From: Elusimicrobiota bacterium
GTDB taxonomy: Bacteria; Elusimicrobiota; Elusimicrobia; UBA1565; UBA9628
Assembly: GCA_003151975.1 (NCBI GenBank)
Contig: PLZD01000015.1
Location: forward strand, 42,636-106,635
Direction of reading: 5' to 3'
Length of the DNA: 64,000 nucleotides
Shown here: positions 1 through 6,632 of the stretch, one piece after another
Layout: every line of letters begins with the position of its first letter
How positions within the stretch are numbered: position 1 is the stretch's first letter
Made by a program: the position numbers and the translations under genes
Notes under the pieces: generated by a model
The model's database searches: none
The model's input: the letters and a program-made list of their open reading frames with translations, nothing else
Told to the model about the DNA's origin: nothing

Positions 1-266
1 AGTCCGAGCTTATAGGCGAAGATGCCGTTGCTCGCCGCGACGCTCTGCGCTCCCGAGGTCCAAAACAAGGTGGTCCCGTTCGCGGCCGCCCCGCAGGCGA
101 CGGCGGCCCCGTTGGTGATCCGCAGTTCCATCGCCACCGCCCCGGTCGGCGCCACGCCGTTGTTCGAGTAGCGCCCTTGATAAAGGAGGAACTGCGGGAA
201 GGCGCGGGCGGCGCCCGCGGTAGAGACCATCAGAATGAACGCAAAACAGAATTTTCGGATGTACAT
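1..266 (-). CDS. Secreted fibre-like protein, N-terminal part only
   Basis: Only the first 88 codons lie in the window; the gene runs off the left edge. It starts at an ATG (266-264) with an upstream GGAGGAAA that is close but usable as a ribosome site. Residues 1-22 form a clear signal peptide (hydrophobic FCFAFILMV core, ARA cleavage site). The mature start reads FPQFLLYQGRYSNNGVAPTG, and later NGIFAYKLG. This YQGR...G.P.TG...L.I...NG.F pattern is typical of the N-terminal module of large secreted or tail-fibre-like surface proteins in Elusimicrobia and Omnitrophota-type genomes. Function is inferred from that pattern only; no catalytic motif is visible. Residues after 88 cannot be judged. 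Confidence 0.7.
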   Translation of the reverse strand, partial: MYIRKFCFAFILMVSTAGAARAFPQFLLYQGRYSNNGVAPTGAVAMELRITNGAAVACGAAANGTTLFWTSGAQSVAASNGIFAYKLG

Positions 267-469
267 TTTCCTCCAATCAATCGCCGGCGCGCCTCCCTAT
301 TAGGGTACAGCGGATCGACGATCTAGAAAATGCGGAGTAACACGCGGCTCTGATGGGGTTATTACGGAGCGGCCGCGCGGCGCGCGAATGATAGAGGGCT
401 GGAATTTCTTACGCGGTTAGTATGAAGCGCTTGGGCTGCGGTCTTTTCAGGCAGCGGCCAAGCCAGCCG

Positions 470-763
470 TCAGCGCTTCTTGGCGAGCCGGTTGAGAAGC
501 GCCTGGAGGGTGCGCGGGCGACGCTTCTTTTGAGGCGCGTTCCCCTTGCTCGCGGCGCGGGCCGCGGCGCGGAAATCGACAGCCTCGTCGTGGTCGGCCA
601 GCGAGAAATGCTTGCCGAACTTGAACCGCGAGACGGCGCCGGTCTTGTCCTTCAAGTCGATGCGGTCGCCGGAGACGCTCATCACGACTCCGAGCTCCCC
701 GTTAAGCGCGTTGCGCAGCACGGCGAACACTTTAACCTGGCTCAGTTTAAGTTCGTCGTTCAT
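470..763 (-). CDS. Small basic protein of unknown function
   Basis: 97 residues. The start codon overlaps the adenosine deaminase stop by four bases (ATGA), so the two are translationally coupled. The N-terminal two thirds (VKVFAVLRNALNGELGVVMSV...) is predicted to be beta-rich, like a small SH3 or Hfq-like barrel, and contains RIDLKDKTGAVSRFKFGKHF. The C-terminus is strongly basic (KKRRPRTLQALLNRLAKKR), suggesting nucleic-acid or membrane-surface binding. I recognise no family. A longer open frame on the opposite strand (422-793) is rejected because this one shares the operon and codon pattern of its neighbour. Confidence 0.6.
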   Translation of the reverse strand: MNDELKLSQVKVFAVLRNALNGELGVVMSVSGDRIDLKDKTGAVSRFKFGKHFSLADHDEAVDFRAAARAASKGNAPQKKRRPRTLQALLNRLAKKR

Positions 764-1986
764 GCGGGTAGGGCGCTCTCGAGCGCGTCGTAGCGTTGGG
801 CGGCGGCTTGCACGAACTTGCGCTTCTCGGAGAAGGAGCCCGGGAAGAAGCTTCCCTTGAAGCCCGCGATGACCAGGCGCTTGAGCTCGCCGCGCGTGAG
901 CTTGGCGTGCTCGGCCACGAGCTCGATCTCGCGGCTGACCGTGGTGTTCGAGACGAGGCGGTTATCCGTGCACAGGCTCACCGAGAGGCCGTGGTCGATC
1001 ATCTGGCGCACGGGATGCTGGGCGATCGACTTGAGCGACGGAATCGTCTGCAGGTTGCTCGTAACGCAGACCTCGACGCCGATGCGCTGGCTCGCCATGT
1101 AATTAGCCAGGTCCTCGACGTATTTTTTCTTGTCCTCGATCTTCGGGTCCTGGATCATCTCGGAGGCGAACAGAAAGGTGCCGTGGCCGATGCGGTTGGC
1201 GTGGCACTGCGTGATCGCCTGCCAGATCGACTCGGGGCCGTACGCCTCGCCGGCGTGCACCGTCTTCTGGATGAAGTGATCGTGGGCGTACTGATAGGCC
1301 GGGGCGTGCTCGGCCGGCGGGAAGCCCGCTTCCTCGCCCGCGAGATCGAAGCCGACGACGGGCAAGCCTTCATCTTTCAATTCCACGCCGGCCCGCGCGA
1401 GCTCCAACGAAGCGGCGCCGTAGATTTCTTCCTTGGGCGCGTGCTCCATGAGGCGCAGGATGTCGGCGAAATAGGGCGACATGCCTTTCTTGAAGCGCCG
1501 CATCGCGCAGAGGATCATGCCGTAATGGAACGGGATGTCCTCGCCCGATTTCACGGCGCGCGAATTGTTGTGGGCCTTCGCGCCGGCCGCGAGGCCCTGG
1601 GCCACGGCGCGAACCACGTCCCGTACCGAATTGGCGGGCGTTACGTGCAGCTGCGGCGCGAAGCGCACCTCGATGTAGCGCACGCCCTCGGCGGCGTTGT
1701 CCTCGACGAGCTCCTGGGCCACGCGCGCGAGGTTGTCCATGTCCTGCAGGACGGCGCAGGTATACATGAAGCCGTGCAGGTACTCGAGCAAGTCCTTGTA
1801 GGTGTCCTTGAAGACGAGCTTGCGCAGGCCGGCTTCCGTGTACGAGGGAAGCTTGCGCTTCTCCTCTCGCGAAAGCTCGATCAAGGTCTTGAGCCGCAGC
1901 GAACCGTCGAGGTGCAGGTGCAGGTCGGACTTAGGGATGTCGCGGATGAAATCGCGCGGTATGCGCTGTCGTGAATTGGGGGACAT
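760..1986 (-). CDS. add: Adenosine deaminase
   Basis: 408 residues. Hydrolytically deaminates adenosine or deoxyadenosine to inosine in purine salvage; cytoplasmic, zinc-dependent TIM barrel of the amidohydrolase superfamily. Visible signature in order: zinc ligands in SDLHLHLDGSLR near the N-terminus, TVHAGEAYG (zinc His and neighbouring Glu), RIGHGT, and CTDNRLVSNTTVS carrying the last zinc Asp. Slightly longer than E. coli Add because of an insert near KAHNNSRAVKSGEDIP. It could equally be an adenosine-deaminase-like enzyme with altered base specificity. The start is fixed by an extended -10 (TGCTAAACT, 2001-1993) six bases upstream, which would give a leaderless message. Confidence 0.93.
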   Translation of the reverse strand: MSPNSRQRIPRDFIRDIPKSDLHLHLDGSLRLKTLIELSREEKRKLPSYTEAGLRKLVFKDTYKDLLEYLHGFMYTCAVLQDMDNLARVAQELVEDNAAEGVRYIEVRFAPQLHVTPANSVRDVVRAVAQGLAAGAKAHNNSRAVKSGEDIPFHYGMILCAMRRFKKGMSPYFADILRLMEHAPKEEIYGAASLELARAGVELKDEGLPVVGFDLAGEEAGFPPAEHAPAYQYAHDHFIQKTVHAGEAYGPESIWQAITQCHANRIGHGTFLFASEMIQDPKIEDKKKYVEDLANYMASQRIGVEVCVTSNLQTIPSLKSIAQHPVRQMIDHGLSVSLCTDNRLVSNTTVSREIELVAEHAKLTRGELKRLVIAGFKGSFFPGSFSEKRKFVQAAAQRYDALESALPA

Positions 1987-1992
1987 GACGCA

Positions 1993-2001
1993 AGTTTAGC
2001 A
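1993..2001 (-). promoter_or_regulatory. Extended -10 promoter of add
   Basis: Minus-strand TGCTAAACT ends six bases before the add ATG, so transcription should start at the A of the start codon. No Shine-Dalgarno sequence fits between them. Confidence 0.55.
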
Positions 2002-2017
2002 AAAAGCGACGCGCGCG

Positions 2018-3004
2018 TTAGTGCCGCAACTGAAGGCTCAGCGTCCCCGCCATCGAATTCCACCGCACCTTGTTGAGCGAGTTCGGCGTCGAGCCGGCGA
2101 TGGTGTTGTAGGTATGGGTCCCGGGCCCCGCGGCCCACTCCTGGCGCTCGGCGATCAGGCCGATCGACCAATTATTGGCGGGCAGATAGCGCACGCTCAA
2201 TAGGACGTTGTTGGCTTCGGCGTTGGCCGCCTGCGTGAAGCTGATGGGGTGCTGAAGGTCGGTGCGCAGATTCAGATTCCCGCTCGCCTTGTATTTCGCG
2301 TGGAAGTGGTGCTCGATGCCGGCGCCGATGAGGAAATGGTCGAAGGCCTTGGTCTCGAAGTCGAGGCCGAGCCACGTTCCGGTCCAGAGCGCCTTAAGCG
2401 AGCTGTCGAGCCCCGCGACGTTGCCGAGCGGCGCCGCGCAAGTGCCGGCGGGAAAGGGCGGCGAAGGAGGGCACGATGAGAGCACCTGCGTCCCGTAGCG
2501 CATCGACAGGGTCTGCTTGTCGTACGAATAACCGAGCAGCGGGATGAGCGAGGTCTCGTCATGGCGGCCCAACTTGATGCGGTAGCCGAAGCCCAGCGAA
2601 GTGTCGAAGGTGTGGCCGAACTTGGCGTCGGCGAGCACCCGCGACCACTCGCCCGTGCGGCCGTCGGCGCCGTAGTCGGAGGCTTGGACGGTCCCCGCGT
2701 CGATGTTCCCGAAGCCCAGCTTCCATTTCGCGTAAAGCCCGTGGTTGATCTCGACATGCATCCGGAAGTCGAACTCATAAATCAGCAGGCGCTGCCAGGC
2801 CGCTTCGGACAGAACGTTGGGCGCCGCGATGCCCGGGAAGTGCGACGCGATGTTGTAATTGAAGCTGTCCCTGCGGTAGCCCGGATCGAACTCGAAGGTG
2901 CCGCTGATGTCCCGCTCCTTCGCCTGGGTCGCCGGCGCGGTGCCGGGCGCGGGCTGGGCCGAGGCCGTCTTCAGCAGGAGGGCGAGGACGCAGGGCCAAA
3001 GCAT
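2018..3004 (-). CDS. Outer-membrane beta-barrel protein, omptin/porin-like
   Basis: 328 residues from the ATG at 3004, chosen because it gives a signal peptide (MLWPCVLALLLKTASA). The frame stays open upstream but that extension is arginine-rich antisense of the neighbouring gene. The body is a succession of amphipathic strands with alternating aromatics (FEFDPGYRRDSFNYNIAS, FDFRMHVEINHGLYAKWKLGF, TSLGFGYRIKLGRHDETSLIPLLGYSYDK) and the chain ends in a strand, SMAGTLSLQLRH, as barrels do. The layout resembles omptin-fold or Protochlamydia-type outer-membrane proteins. No protease catalytic set is obvious, so a structural or pore role is as likely. It lies 20 bases after the secreted peptidase gene, probably the same transcript. 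Confidence 0.7.
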   Translation of the reverse strand: MLWPCVLALLLKTASAQPAPGTAPATQAKERDISGTFEFDPGYRRDSFNYNIASHFPGIAAPNVLSEAAWQRLLIYEFDFRMHVEINHGLYAKWKLGFGNIDAGTVQASDYGADGRTGEWSRVLADAKFGHTFDTSLGFGYRIKLGRHDETSLIPLLGYSYDKQTLSMRYGTQVLSSCPPSPPFPAGTCAAPLGNVAGLDSSLKALWTGTWLGLDFETKAFDHFLIGAGIEHHFHAKYKASGNLNLRTDLQHPISFTQAANAEANNVLLSVRYLPANNWSIGLIAERQEWAAGPGTHTYNTIAGSTPNSLNKVRWNSMAGTLSLQLRH

Positions 3005-3024
3005 CCCGTCATCATAGGAAAGTT

Positions 3025-3927
3025 CTAGTGCATTCGGCTCGAGAACCCGTCCTTGAGGCCGTGAAGCTGGGATTTCGAGTTCGAGCCGGAGTCCAGGCTC
3101 GGCATGACGGACGCCGCGCCGCCGAAGCCGCCCATCTTGTGGTGCAGCGTCGGCTCGCGGAGCCATTTCTTCCAGTCGTGCTCGAATTGGTCGAGGCTCG
3201 CGATCCTGTAGGCGTTCTTCAAGGCGTCCTCGACGGGGGCGCCGCCGCGCAATCGGTCGCAGAAGTCCTTGAACTGCCGGCTCGAATGCTTGCGCAGCAG
3301 GAAGTAGGCGATCGAGTACGCCTGGGTATACCAGACGAGGACCTCGGGCTTATCCTCGGCCTTGGCAAGGTCCTTCGCGGGCGAGATCGAGAAGAATCGA
3401 TCCAGCGGGATTTCATGGTCGGGCAGGTCGGCCATCGAGCGGAAGCGCGGGGACTGCTCCGGGTGCAGGCGCGAGTCGCTCTCCTCGAGCATCGCGAGGC
3501 CCTCGTTGACCCACGACGGCGGCTGGTCGCCGCCGTGCTCGGCCCAATAGCTCTCGAAATAAAGATGCGTGCTCTCGTGCGCGATGACCTCGAGCGAGCT
3601 CTTGCGGTTGGGCTGCTGATAAACGAGCACGACCTTTCCGTCGAACAGGGAGTAGCCGATCGACCAGGGCGACGGCTTGAACTCCCCGTCGGCGTAGGAC
3701 TGCTGGTCCTTATAAAGGTACAGATTGACGTGATCTTTGAGCATCCACGGAGAGAACATCGAGAGGTCGAAGCTCAGGCGCGAATGGATGCTCTCGAGCT
3801 CGATGTCCATGTTGGCCGGCATCCGGCCCGATTGGACGTGCACGATGTAATGCGGCAGAGTGACCAGACGAAAATCATCGGCGGCCGCGGCCGGCCGCAG
3901 TAAAAGGCTCAACAGAAGGGCGAGCAC
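3025..3927 (-). CDS. Exported gluzincin metallopeptidase (peptidase MA-like)
   Basis: 300 residues with a GTG start and a short signal peptide (MLALLLSLLLRPAAAA). The zinc-binding motif HESTH (HExxH) sits in SSLEVIAHESTHLYFESYW, and the downstream WVNEGLAMLEE supplies the third ligand Glu, the arrangement of peptidase MA / DUF1570 gluzincins. The C-terminal third (FEHDWKKWLREPTLHHK then a Gly/Ser-rich tail) is typical of that family. Expected to act in the periplasm or outside. The barrel gene immediately downstream may be its partner or export-linked product; that link is inference from spacing only. Confidence 0.8.
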   Translation of the reverse strand: MLALLLSLLLRPAAAADDFRLVTLPHYIVHVQSGRMPANMDIELESIHSRLSFDLSMFSPWMLKDHVNLYLYKDQQSYADGEFKPSPWSIGYSLFDGKVVLVYQQPNRKSSLEVIAHESTHLYFESYWAEHGGDQPPSWVNEGLAMLEESDSRLHPEQSPRFRSMADLPDHEIPLDRFFSISPAKDLAKAEDKPEVLVWYTQAYSIAYFLLRKHSSRQFKDFCDRLRGGAPVEDALKNAYRIASLDQFEHDWKKWLREPTLHHKMGGFGGAASVMPSLDSGSNSKSQLHGLKDGFSSRMH

Positions 3928-3968
3928 ACCACAGTGTGCCCCCCAAACCGCGATCCGTCAAGCCCGCC

Positions 3969-4124
3969 TTAGGCCATGACCGGCTGGAGCGGCTGCTTGG
4001 CGGGGGACGCCTTTTGCATCGGCCAGCCGCGCGCGCAGCGCTCGCAATAATGCTCGGGCTCGTTTCGCGAGTCGAGCATCATCAGCGAGCTGATCGGCGA
4101 CCGGCAGACGGGGCAGTTCTTCAT
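3969..4124 (-). CDS. 51-residue zinc-ribbon protein
   Basis: A short frame from the ATG at 4124. It begins MKNCPVCRSPISS and continues EHYCERCARGW, so CPVC and CERC knuckles about 20 residues apart make a compact zinc ribbon. The rest is a short basic, Pro/Gln tail. A GGTGGGA lies about eight bases before the ATG. The gene follows the terminator at 4157-4192 and precedes the peptidase gene by 41 bases on the same strand, so it may lead that unit. Function unknown; stand-alone ribbons of this size often bind RNA or a protein partner. Confidence 0.65.
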   Translation of the reverse strand: MKNCPVCRSPISSLMMLDSRNEPEHYCERCARGWPMQKASPAKQPLQPVMA

Positions 4125-4156
4125 GCCCGATCCCACCGCAACGAAACCTCCAAAGA

Positions 4157-4192
4157 AAAAGCCCCGTTCCGGAATGCCGGAACGGGGCTTTT
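4157..4192 (-). terminator. Rho-independent terminator
   Basis: A perfect 16-base inverted repeat (4157-4172 with 4177-4192, loop AATG) with a GC-rich core. On the minus strand it is followed by further T residues, so it terminates the 4207-4581 gene. Confidence 0.85.
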
Positions 4193-4206
4193 GACCGCGG
4201 CGAAGC

Positions 4207-4581
4207 TTACTGTCCCGCAGGATGCTTCTCGTCGTGAATCATCTTGCTGTTGGCGTTCTCTTCCTGATTGAGCTGCTTCTGCTCGCCCTTCGTCAGGTGG
4301 CCGCCGTTGGCCTTGACGTCGGCGTGCTCCTGCTGCTTGATCGCCTTGTCGTTGGCGCGGAGCTGCTTGGCCTGCGACTTGCTGATCTCGCCGCTCTTGA
4401 CGCCCTGGCTGATCCGCTTCTGCTGGTTGCCCTCTCTCTTGTTGACTTCGTTGCGGCGCGGATGGTTCGTCGCGAACTTGCTGCCCTTGGCTCCCGTCGG
4501 ATTTCCCTTGCCCTTGGCATGGGCCATCGCCGGAATCATCAAAATCACCGCCAGAAGCGCCTGCATCGTCAGTTGTCGCAT
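4207..4581 (-). CDS. Small secreted helical-repeat protein
   Basis: 124 residues. Signal peptide MRQLTMQALLAVILMIPAMAHA, then a Lys/Gln/Asn-rich mature part with two similar helix-turn-helix units: GEISKSQAKQLRANDKAIKQ and GHLTKGEQKQLNQEENANSK. Each has a Gly-x-[IL]-[ST]-K-x-[EQ] turn followed by a charged helix, like pseudo EF-hand or SHOCT-type repeats. Related small periplasmic proteins of unknown function occur in many proteobacteria. It has a real ribosome site (GGGGGGA three to four bases before the ATG), unlike most first genes here, and its own terminator. Function unknown. Confidence 0.75.
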   Translation of the reverse strand: MRQLTMQALLAVILMIPAMAHAKGKGNPTGAKGSKFATNHPRRNEVNKREGNQQKRISQGVKSGEISKSQAKQLRANDKAIKQQEHADVKANGGHLTKGEQKQLNQEENANSKMIHDEKHPAGQ

Positions 4582-4744
4582 AGTCCCCCCTTTGTTTTAC
4601 CGATCTGCTCCCTAATCTTACGGCCCGGCCGAAATTTAGTTCGCGTGACTTGAGTCACATCGAACAACCCCAGCGGCGGTCTCAATTATGCCATTTCCGC
4701 GAAAAAAGATCACCCACTTTCCTGCTCCTCCGGGGCGGAATTGT

Positions 4745-4753
4745 TGCTAGGAT
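4745..4753 (+). promoter_or_regulatory. Extended -10 promoter of glgC
   Basis: TGCTAGGAT ends eight bases before the glgC ATG, placing the transcript start about two bases from the start codon. AAGGCGG in between is one base from the ATG, too close for a ribosome site. Confidence 0.5.
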
Positions 4754-4761
4754 AAGGCGGC

Positions 4762-5991
4762 ATGATCGAGAACAAGGGCGTCTTGACCGTCGTCCTGGCG
4801 GGCGGGAAAGGCGAGCGCCTGGGGCCGCTGACGCGCGAACGAGCCAAGCCCGCGGTGCATTTCGGCGGGATCTACCGGATCATCGATCTGACGCTCAGCA
4901 ACTGCGTCAATTCCGGTCTTCGGCGCATACTCGTGCTGACGCAGTACATGTCGCGGTCCTTGAGCCGGCATCTCAACGAGTGCTGGCGCTTCATCAGCCG
5001 CCCCACGTTGGGAGAGTTCATCGAGGCCCTGCCGCCCCAACACAAGGAAGGCGACGACTGGTACCGCGGAACCGCCGACGCGCTCTATCAGAACCTGCGC
5101 TGGATCCTGGACGAGTCGCCCGAAATCGTGCTCGTGCTGGCGGGCGACCACATTTACAAGATGGACTACCACCACATGCTGGCCCTCCACCGCGCCAGGG
5201 ACGCCGACATGGTCGTCTCCGCGGTCGAGGTCCCCGTCGCGCAAGCGGCGGGGTTCGGAATACTGCAGGTCGACGCGGACGGCCGCGTCGTCGGATTCCA
5301 GGAAAAGCCCGCCAACCCCGCCGAGGTCCCGGGCCACCCGGGCCTTTGCCTGGCCTCGATGGGCATCTACTCCTTCAAGCCCGGCATACTGCGCGAGGCG
5401 CTGGCGGCCGATGCGGCCAATCCGCAAAGCTCGCGCGACATCGGCAAGGACATCATCGGCCGCCTGATGAAGGACCACCGCGTCTACGCCTTTCCCTTCA
5501 TCGACGAGAACAAGAAGGCCGCCAAATACTGGCGCGACGTGGGCACCGTCGACGCGTACTGGGCCGCCAACATGGATCTCGTCGGCGTCGACCCCGAGCT
5601 CAATCTTTACGACGAAGGCTGGCCGATCCACACGATGCAGGTCAATGCGCCGCCCCCGAAATTCGTTTTTGCCGATATCGAACCGGGGGGCCGCGCCGGC
5701 ATCGGTCTCGATTCGCTGGTCGCCTCGGGCTGCATACTCAGCGGCGGGCGCGTCACCCGTTCGGTTCTGTCCCCCTTCGTGCGCGTGCGCAGCTACGCGG
5801 CGGTCGAAGAGTCGGTGCTGTTCCACAACGTCGTCGTCGGCCGCAACTGCAGGGTCCGCCGCGCGATCATCGACAAGGGCGTGGAACTCCCGGACGGCAC
5901 CGTGATCGGCGAGGACCCCGAGGCGGACCGCAAGAGGTTCTACGTCAGCAAGGGCGGCGTGGTCGTGATCTCGAAGGGAGCCATCGTCTAA
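4762..5991 (+). CDS. glgC: Glucose-1-phosphate adenylyltransferase
   Basis: 409 residues, the usual family length. Makes ADP-glucose from ATP and glucose-1-phosphate for glycogen synthesis; cytoplasmic, normally a tetramer under allosteric control. The N-terminal nucleotidyltransferase carries VVLAGGKGERLGPLT (nucleotide loop), RAKPAVHFGG and the catalytic-site LVLAGDHIYKMDY. The C-terminal quarter is a left-handed beta-helix with hexad-like repeats (ILSGGRVTRSVLSPFVRV, VVVGRNCRVRRAIIDKGV). No glycogen synthase or branching enzyme is in the window. The CheC-like gene starts four bases after its stop, so the two are probably co-transcribed. Confidence 0.95.
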   Translation: MIENKGVLTVVLAGGKGERLGPLTRERAKPAVHFGGIYRIIDLTLSNCVNSGLRRILVLTQYMSRSLSRHLNECWRFISRPTLGEFIEALPPQHKEGDDWYRGTADALYQNLRWILDESPEIVLVLAGDHIYKMDYHHMLALHRARDADMVVSAVEVPVAQAAGFGILQVDADGRVVGFQEKPANPAEVPGHPGLCLASMGIYSFKPGILREALAADAANPQSSRDIGKDIIGRLMKDHRVYAFPFIDENKKAAKYWRDVGTVDAYWAANMDLVGVDPELNLYDEGWPIHTMQVNAPPPKFVFADIEPGGRAGIGLDSLVASGCILSGGRVTRSVLSPFVRVRSYAAVEESVLFHNVVVGRNCRVRRAIIDKGVELPDGTVIGEDPEADRKRFYVSKGGVVVISKGAIV

Positions 5992-5995
5992 GCGC

Positions 5996-6553
5996 GTGAC
6001 CGCCGACGCGCTGACGAGGCTTTTTCAGGACGCGGCCGCCAAGGGCGCGGGGCGCCTCACCGAGGCCACCGGCAGCCTTTGGAAAACGGACGCCGTCGAG
6101 GCCAGCCGAGAGCCCGTGCCGTTTTCGGCGCAATTCGCCGGGACCGCGAAGGACCAGTTCGGAAGCCACTTCGCGATACCGGGAGCGACTTTCCTCGTGG
6201 TGTTCCCCGCGCAAAGCGGCTACCTCGTGGCCGCGTGCTTCACGCGCGAGCACGAGGAGAGCTTCGGCAAGGTGACCGACGTGGTGCTCAAGTCCCTGGC
6301 CGAAGTGGCGAACATAATGCTGCAGCCGCTCGTAGGCCACTTGGCCTCGGCCTGGAAGACGCCCGTCATCATCTCCTCTCCTAAGATGCAGGCGGCGAGC
6401 CAAAAGGAATTGCTGGATTCCGCTCTCAAGCGGTTCTCCGAGCAGGGCATGGTCGCGGCGGCCTATCTGCTGAAGCTCTCCTCTCCCGACCTGTTCTCCG
6501 AGTGCGCCGTTCTCGTCCTGCTCGACGCCTCGATCTCCGGGCTAGCCCTTTGA
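5996..6553 (+). CDS. CheC/CheX-like phosphatase-fold protein
   Basis: 185 residues, GTG start, four bases after glgC. CheC, CheX and FliY proteins dephosphorylate CheY-type receivers through a helix carrying E-x-x-N. Here LAEVANIMLQ at 102-110 gives E103 and N106, followed about 20 residues later by the conserved S-x-P (IISSPKM). Only one such helix is evident, as in CheX. A close paralogue lies at 39010-39570, directly next to a receiver gene, which supports a role on receivers. A membrane histidine kinase follows about 80 bases downstream. The likely target is one of the several stand-alone receivers in this genome (inference). Confidence 0.7.
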   Translation: MTADALTRLFQDAAAKGAGRLTEATGSLWKTDAVEASREPVPFSAQFAGTAKDQFGSHFAIPGATFLVVFPAQSGYLVAACFTREHEESFGKVTDVVLKSLAEVANIMLQPLVGHLASAWKTPVIISSPKMQAASQKELLDSALKRFSEQGMVAAAYLLKLSSPDLFSECAVLVLLDASISGLAL

Positions 6554-6583
6554 CATTATAAAGGAAAGCCCGAGGCGACGCGC

Positions 6584-6626
6584 TTGACAACCCCGAGTTC
6601 TTGACCTATTCTTAGTCTGCTATAGA
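6584..6626 (+). promoter_or_regulatory. Tandem promoters of the histidine kinase gene
   Basis: One set reads TTGACA (6584-6589), 17 bases, TATTCT (6607-6612). A second -10, TGCTATAGA (6618-6626), with TTCTTG 17 bases upstream, ends six bases before the GTG start and would give a leaderless transcript. Confidence 0.55.
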
Positions 6627-6632
6627 GACACC

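Noticed and set aside
796..1974. 392-codon open frame on the plus strand opposite add
   Set aside because: Antisense of a clear enzyme gene; Arg/Leu/Val-rich composition is the usual shadow in GC-rich DNA, with no domain.
4650..5999. 449-codon plus-strand frame overlapping glgC
   Set aside because: Out of frame with glgC, extremely Arg-rich, no homology pattern.
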